This document shows positions 62,360-64,000 of a stretch of DNA of 64,000 nucleotides, in pieces. The position numbers and the translations under genes were made by a program. The notes under the pieces are model-generated. The model was not told the DNA's origin, ran no database searches, and was given only the letters and a program-made list of their open reading frames with translations. The stretch's first letter is position 1. Each line of letters starts with the position of its first letter. Source of the DNA: Escallonia rubra (lineage: Eukaryota; Streptophyta; Magnoliopsida; Escalloniales; Escalloniaceae); contig JAVXUO010001427.1 of the NCBI GenBank assembly GCA_033065855.1, positions 372,001 to 436,000 of the forward strand. Reading direction: 5' to 3'.

Positions 62360-64000
62360 ATGATAGGCAGATCTCGCATAGAAGCGATCGTATCGTTCTT
62401 CGTGACGGTTCATCCCCACGAGACCTCCGCGGTCTTCTACTCCACCTCGTCTTTCTTCTTCGTATGTTTCAAATTTACCCCAATTCCCCGTTCGTTTCTT
62501 TTAGAAAATTGAATTAAGCTGTCTTTATATGTCTGTTACAAGGAAATCATATCGCTTCTTTCGTTAGTAATTGTTTCTAATTTATCGAAGTTTTGCAGAT
62601 TTTGAGCGCGTACTTTGTTGTTCTTCCTTTACGCGATGAAGGCGTGATTTCGTTAGGGTTAGGTAACCTCCCGGGATTGTTTGTAGGGTCATTGTTGCTC
62701 ACATTGGTTGCCGCACCTGTATCCACACTCATTTTCTCATGGCCTAGTCTTCCCCGTGAAAAGGTAATTTATCCAATCATGTCCACAACTTGTACAAGAA
62801 TTTGACTATTTATATTTTTTTATCCTGGCTGTGTAAACTGTACATTGTGTGTCAGGAGAAGGTAACTTAGGTAAATCAACAGATTTGACTTAAGTTTCTA
62901 CCAAAAGCTAAGGAAAATTAGTTCACATGTACTCCGAATTGGACAAGTGCTTCAAATTGCATAGAATATCTCTTTTTAAACAATGCTGGAAAATCTCTAC
63001 AAGTTCTGTTTGTACGTATATAACAAAAAACAGCATTTGCCCACTTTGCTGGATTGAGTGACCAACATCCGTTTTAGAAAACACAAAACTTCAATATATA
63101 CCTACGGCTCTTAAACTTTTCGAATGCCAATCGGGTGTATGTAAGACCTCCTGTTTTTTCAAAATGTCCTTAATGAGACAAGAAAACGTGCACAGTATGT
63201 TGGAAACCTTTGACTTGATGAATCTCCTCTTGTCCTGTGATTCTTGTGCACTTTTACATATTAAAATGCACCTTTTATCTATGTTGGCGCTTGATAGGTA
63301 TGGTTTAATTTAGTTCTAAGCAGCGACAACATTGTTATATTTTTTTGAAGTATACATATGGTTCCTGCACATATCATCATGCAATATGTGTTTTTTGAAA
63401 TTCCAGGGTTTGGTCTTGATACATAGATTTTTCAGTGCGTCTCTTGTTGTATTCTTCATTCTGTGGCTTTCTTCGTCGCCTGGATATTCACTTCGCAATT
63501 TCAAGGTTAGTTAAAAATGCATTGACAGGAATATACATATAACATACTGGAATCAATATTCTTTCTTGGTCTCTGCACTGGACTGACCAGCAAATTTTAG
63601 GGGCTTTTCATTGTGCCCAATATAAAAGAGGAGCTAAAGGTTGCAGTTAGTCAAACCACTCCTGCATATTCAACTAATTGGGGCGACCATGGATGGTTTT
63701 ACATTTCAGTGAGGATTGGCTTGTTTCTATGGGTATTATACCGTTCTCTTTTGCTGTTTTTGTCTGTTGTAGCCTTTGTTATGCATGAAGACCAAAATAT
63801 AGGCCCTATCAGGAATTTTTGCATATTTTTTGCAGGTCGCTTTGCTTAACCTCATTACAATATCATCGACTTGGGCAAGAGTCATTGATGTCATGGACAG
63901 TGAGGTATGTATATTGCCATGCAACATTTGCTCCTAAGTTCGTTTTTTGGTCATATATTAACTCTATCTTGTATTCAGTCAGGTTCAAGATTGTTTGGAT
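62360..64000 (+). CDS. Multi-pass membrane protein of unknown role, 5' part (exons 1-6)
   Basis: Runs off the window end. Exons: 62360-62461, 62599-62763, 63407-63505, 63601-63732, 63836-63904 and 63979 onward; all joins are in phase 0. The protein starts MIGRSRIEAIVSFFVTVHPH, then a hydrophobic stretch (SFFFILSAYFVVLPLRDEG), a second (NLPGLFVGSLLLTLVAAPVS), a third (FFSASLVVFFILWLSS), a charged loop, a fourth (GWFYISVRIGLFLWVALLNL) and ITISSTWARVIDVMDSESGS. The pattern of paired helices, LPLRDEG, and the VIDVMDSE-S-G-S-R-L-F-G block suggests a transporter of the MFS or ADP/ATP-translocase-like kind, which I recall as an uncharacterised but conserved plant family. Substrate and membrane are unknown. 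The rest of the gene lies beyond 64000. Confidence 0.85.

Noticed and set aside
1-64000. Search for a clustered new system, tRNA genes, CRISPR-like arrays and old virus copies
   Set aside because: No spaced-repeat array, no clover-leaf gene and no retrovirus-like or LTR protein blocks were recognised by eye. The genes belong to unrelated housekeeping and transport families.

Overview
This is nuclear DNA of a flowering plant, most likely a woody dicot. The reasons are multi-exon genes with GT-AG introns, plant-specific families (KUP/HAK potassium transporter, ETG1, an IDA-type secreted peptide, a plastid-targeted unknown), AT-rich spacers, (GA)n runs in leaders, and plant-type Stowaway-like MITEs, LINE fragments and a Helitron. 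I could not narrow the species. All exon joins were worked out by hand from splice sites and reading phase; every multi-exon gene below closes in frame.

Layout. 1-3609: promoter and a mitochondrial Mn superoxide dismutase gene (+, 6 exons). 4992-8345: a short, TRM1-type tRNA guanine-26 dimethyltransferase (-, 6 exons), convergent with the SOD gene. 8346-13192: spacer with a decayed LINE and a degenerate repeat. 13193-22109: a nucleotidyltransferase of the PAP/OAS1-like plant family (+, 9 exons) with a 4.6-kb intron holding a second LINE fragment. 22110-24644: spacer. 24645-31225: a secreted GH27 alpha-galactosidase (-, 15 exons). 31512-32753: a non-autonomous Helitron with both termini recognisable. 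32754-46449: a long spacer, interrupted only by a one-exon gene for an IDA/IDL-like secreted peptide (37230-37562, -), and carrying a hairpin element, a possible SINE and two short TIR elements. 46450-53646: a KUP2-type potassium transporter (+) with a 5' leader intron. 54306-55084: a small plastid protein of unknown function (+, 3 exons). 55995-61268: ETG1/MCM-binding protein (+, 14 exons) with three E2F-like sites just upstream of its start. 62360-64000: the first six exons (the last cut by the window edge) of a multi-pass membrane protein (+).

The genes do not form a pathway; this is an ordinary plant gene neighbourhood. I saw no gene cluster, operon-like unit, CRISPR array or new multi-gene system. 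The points most worth a second look are the Helitron, the altered catalytic motif in the TRM1-type enzyme, the divergent IDA-like peptide, the E2F site cluster at ETG1, the 130-bp hairpin at 34.8 kb, and the conserved-looking but unnamed plastid and membrane proteins.
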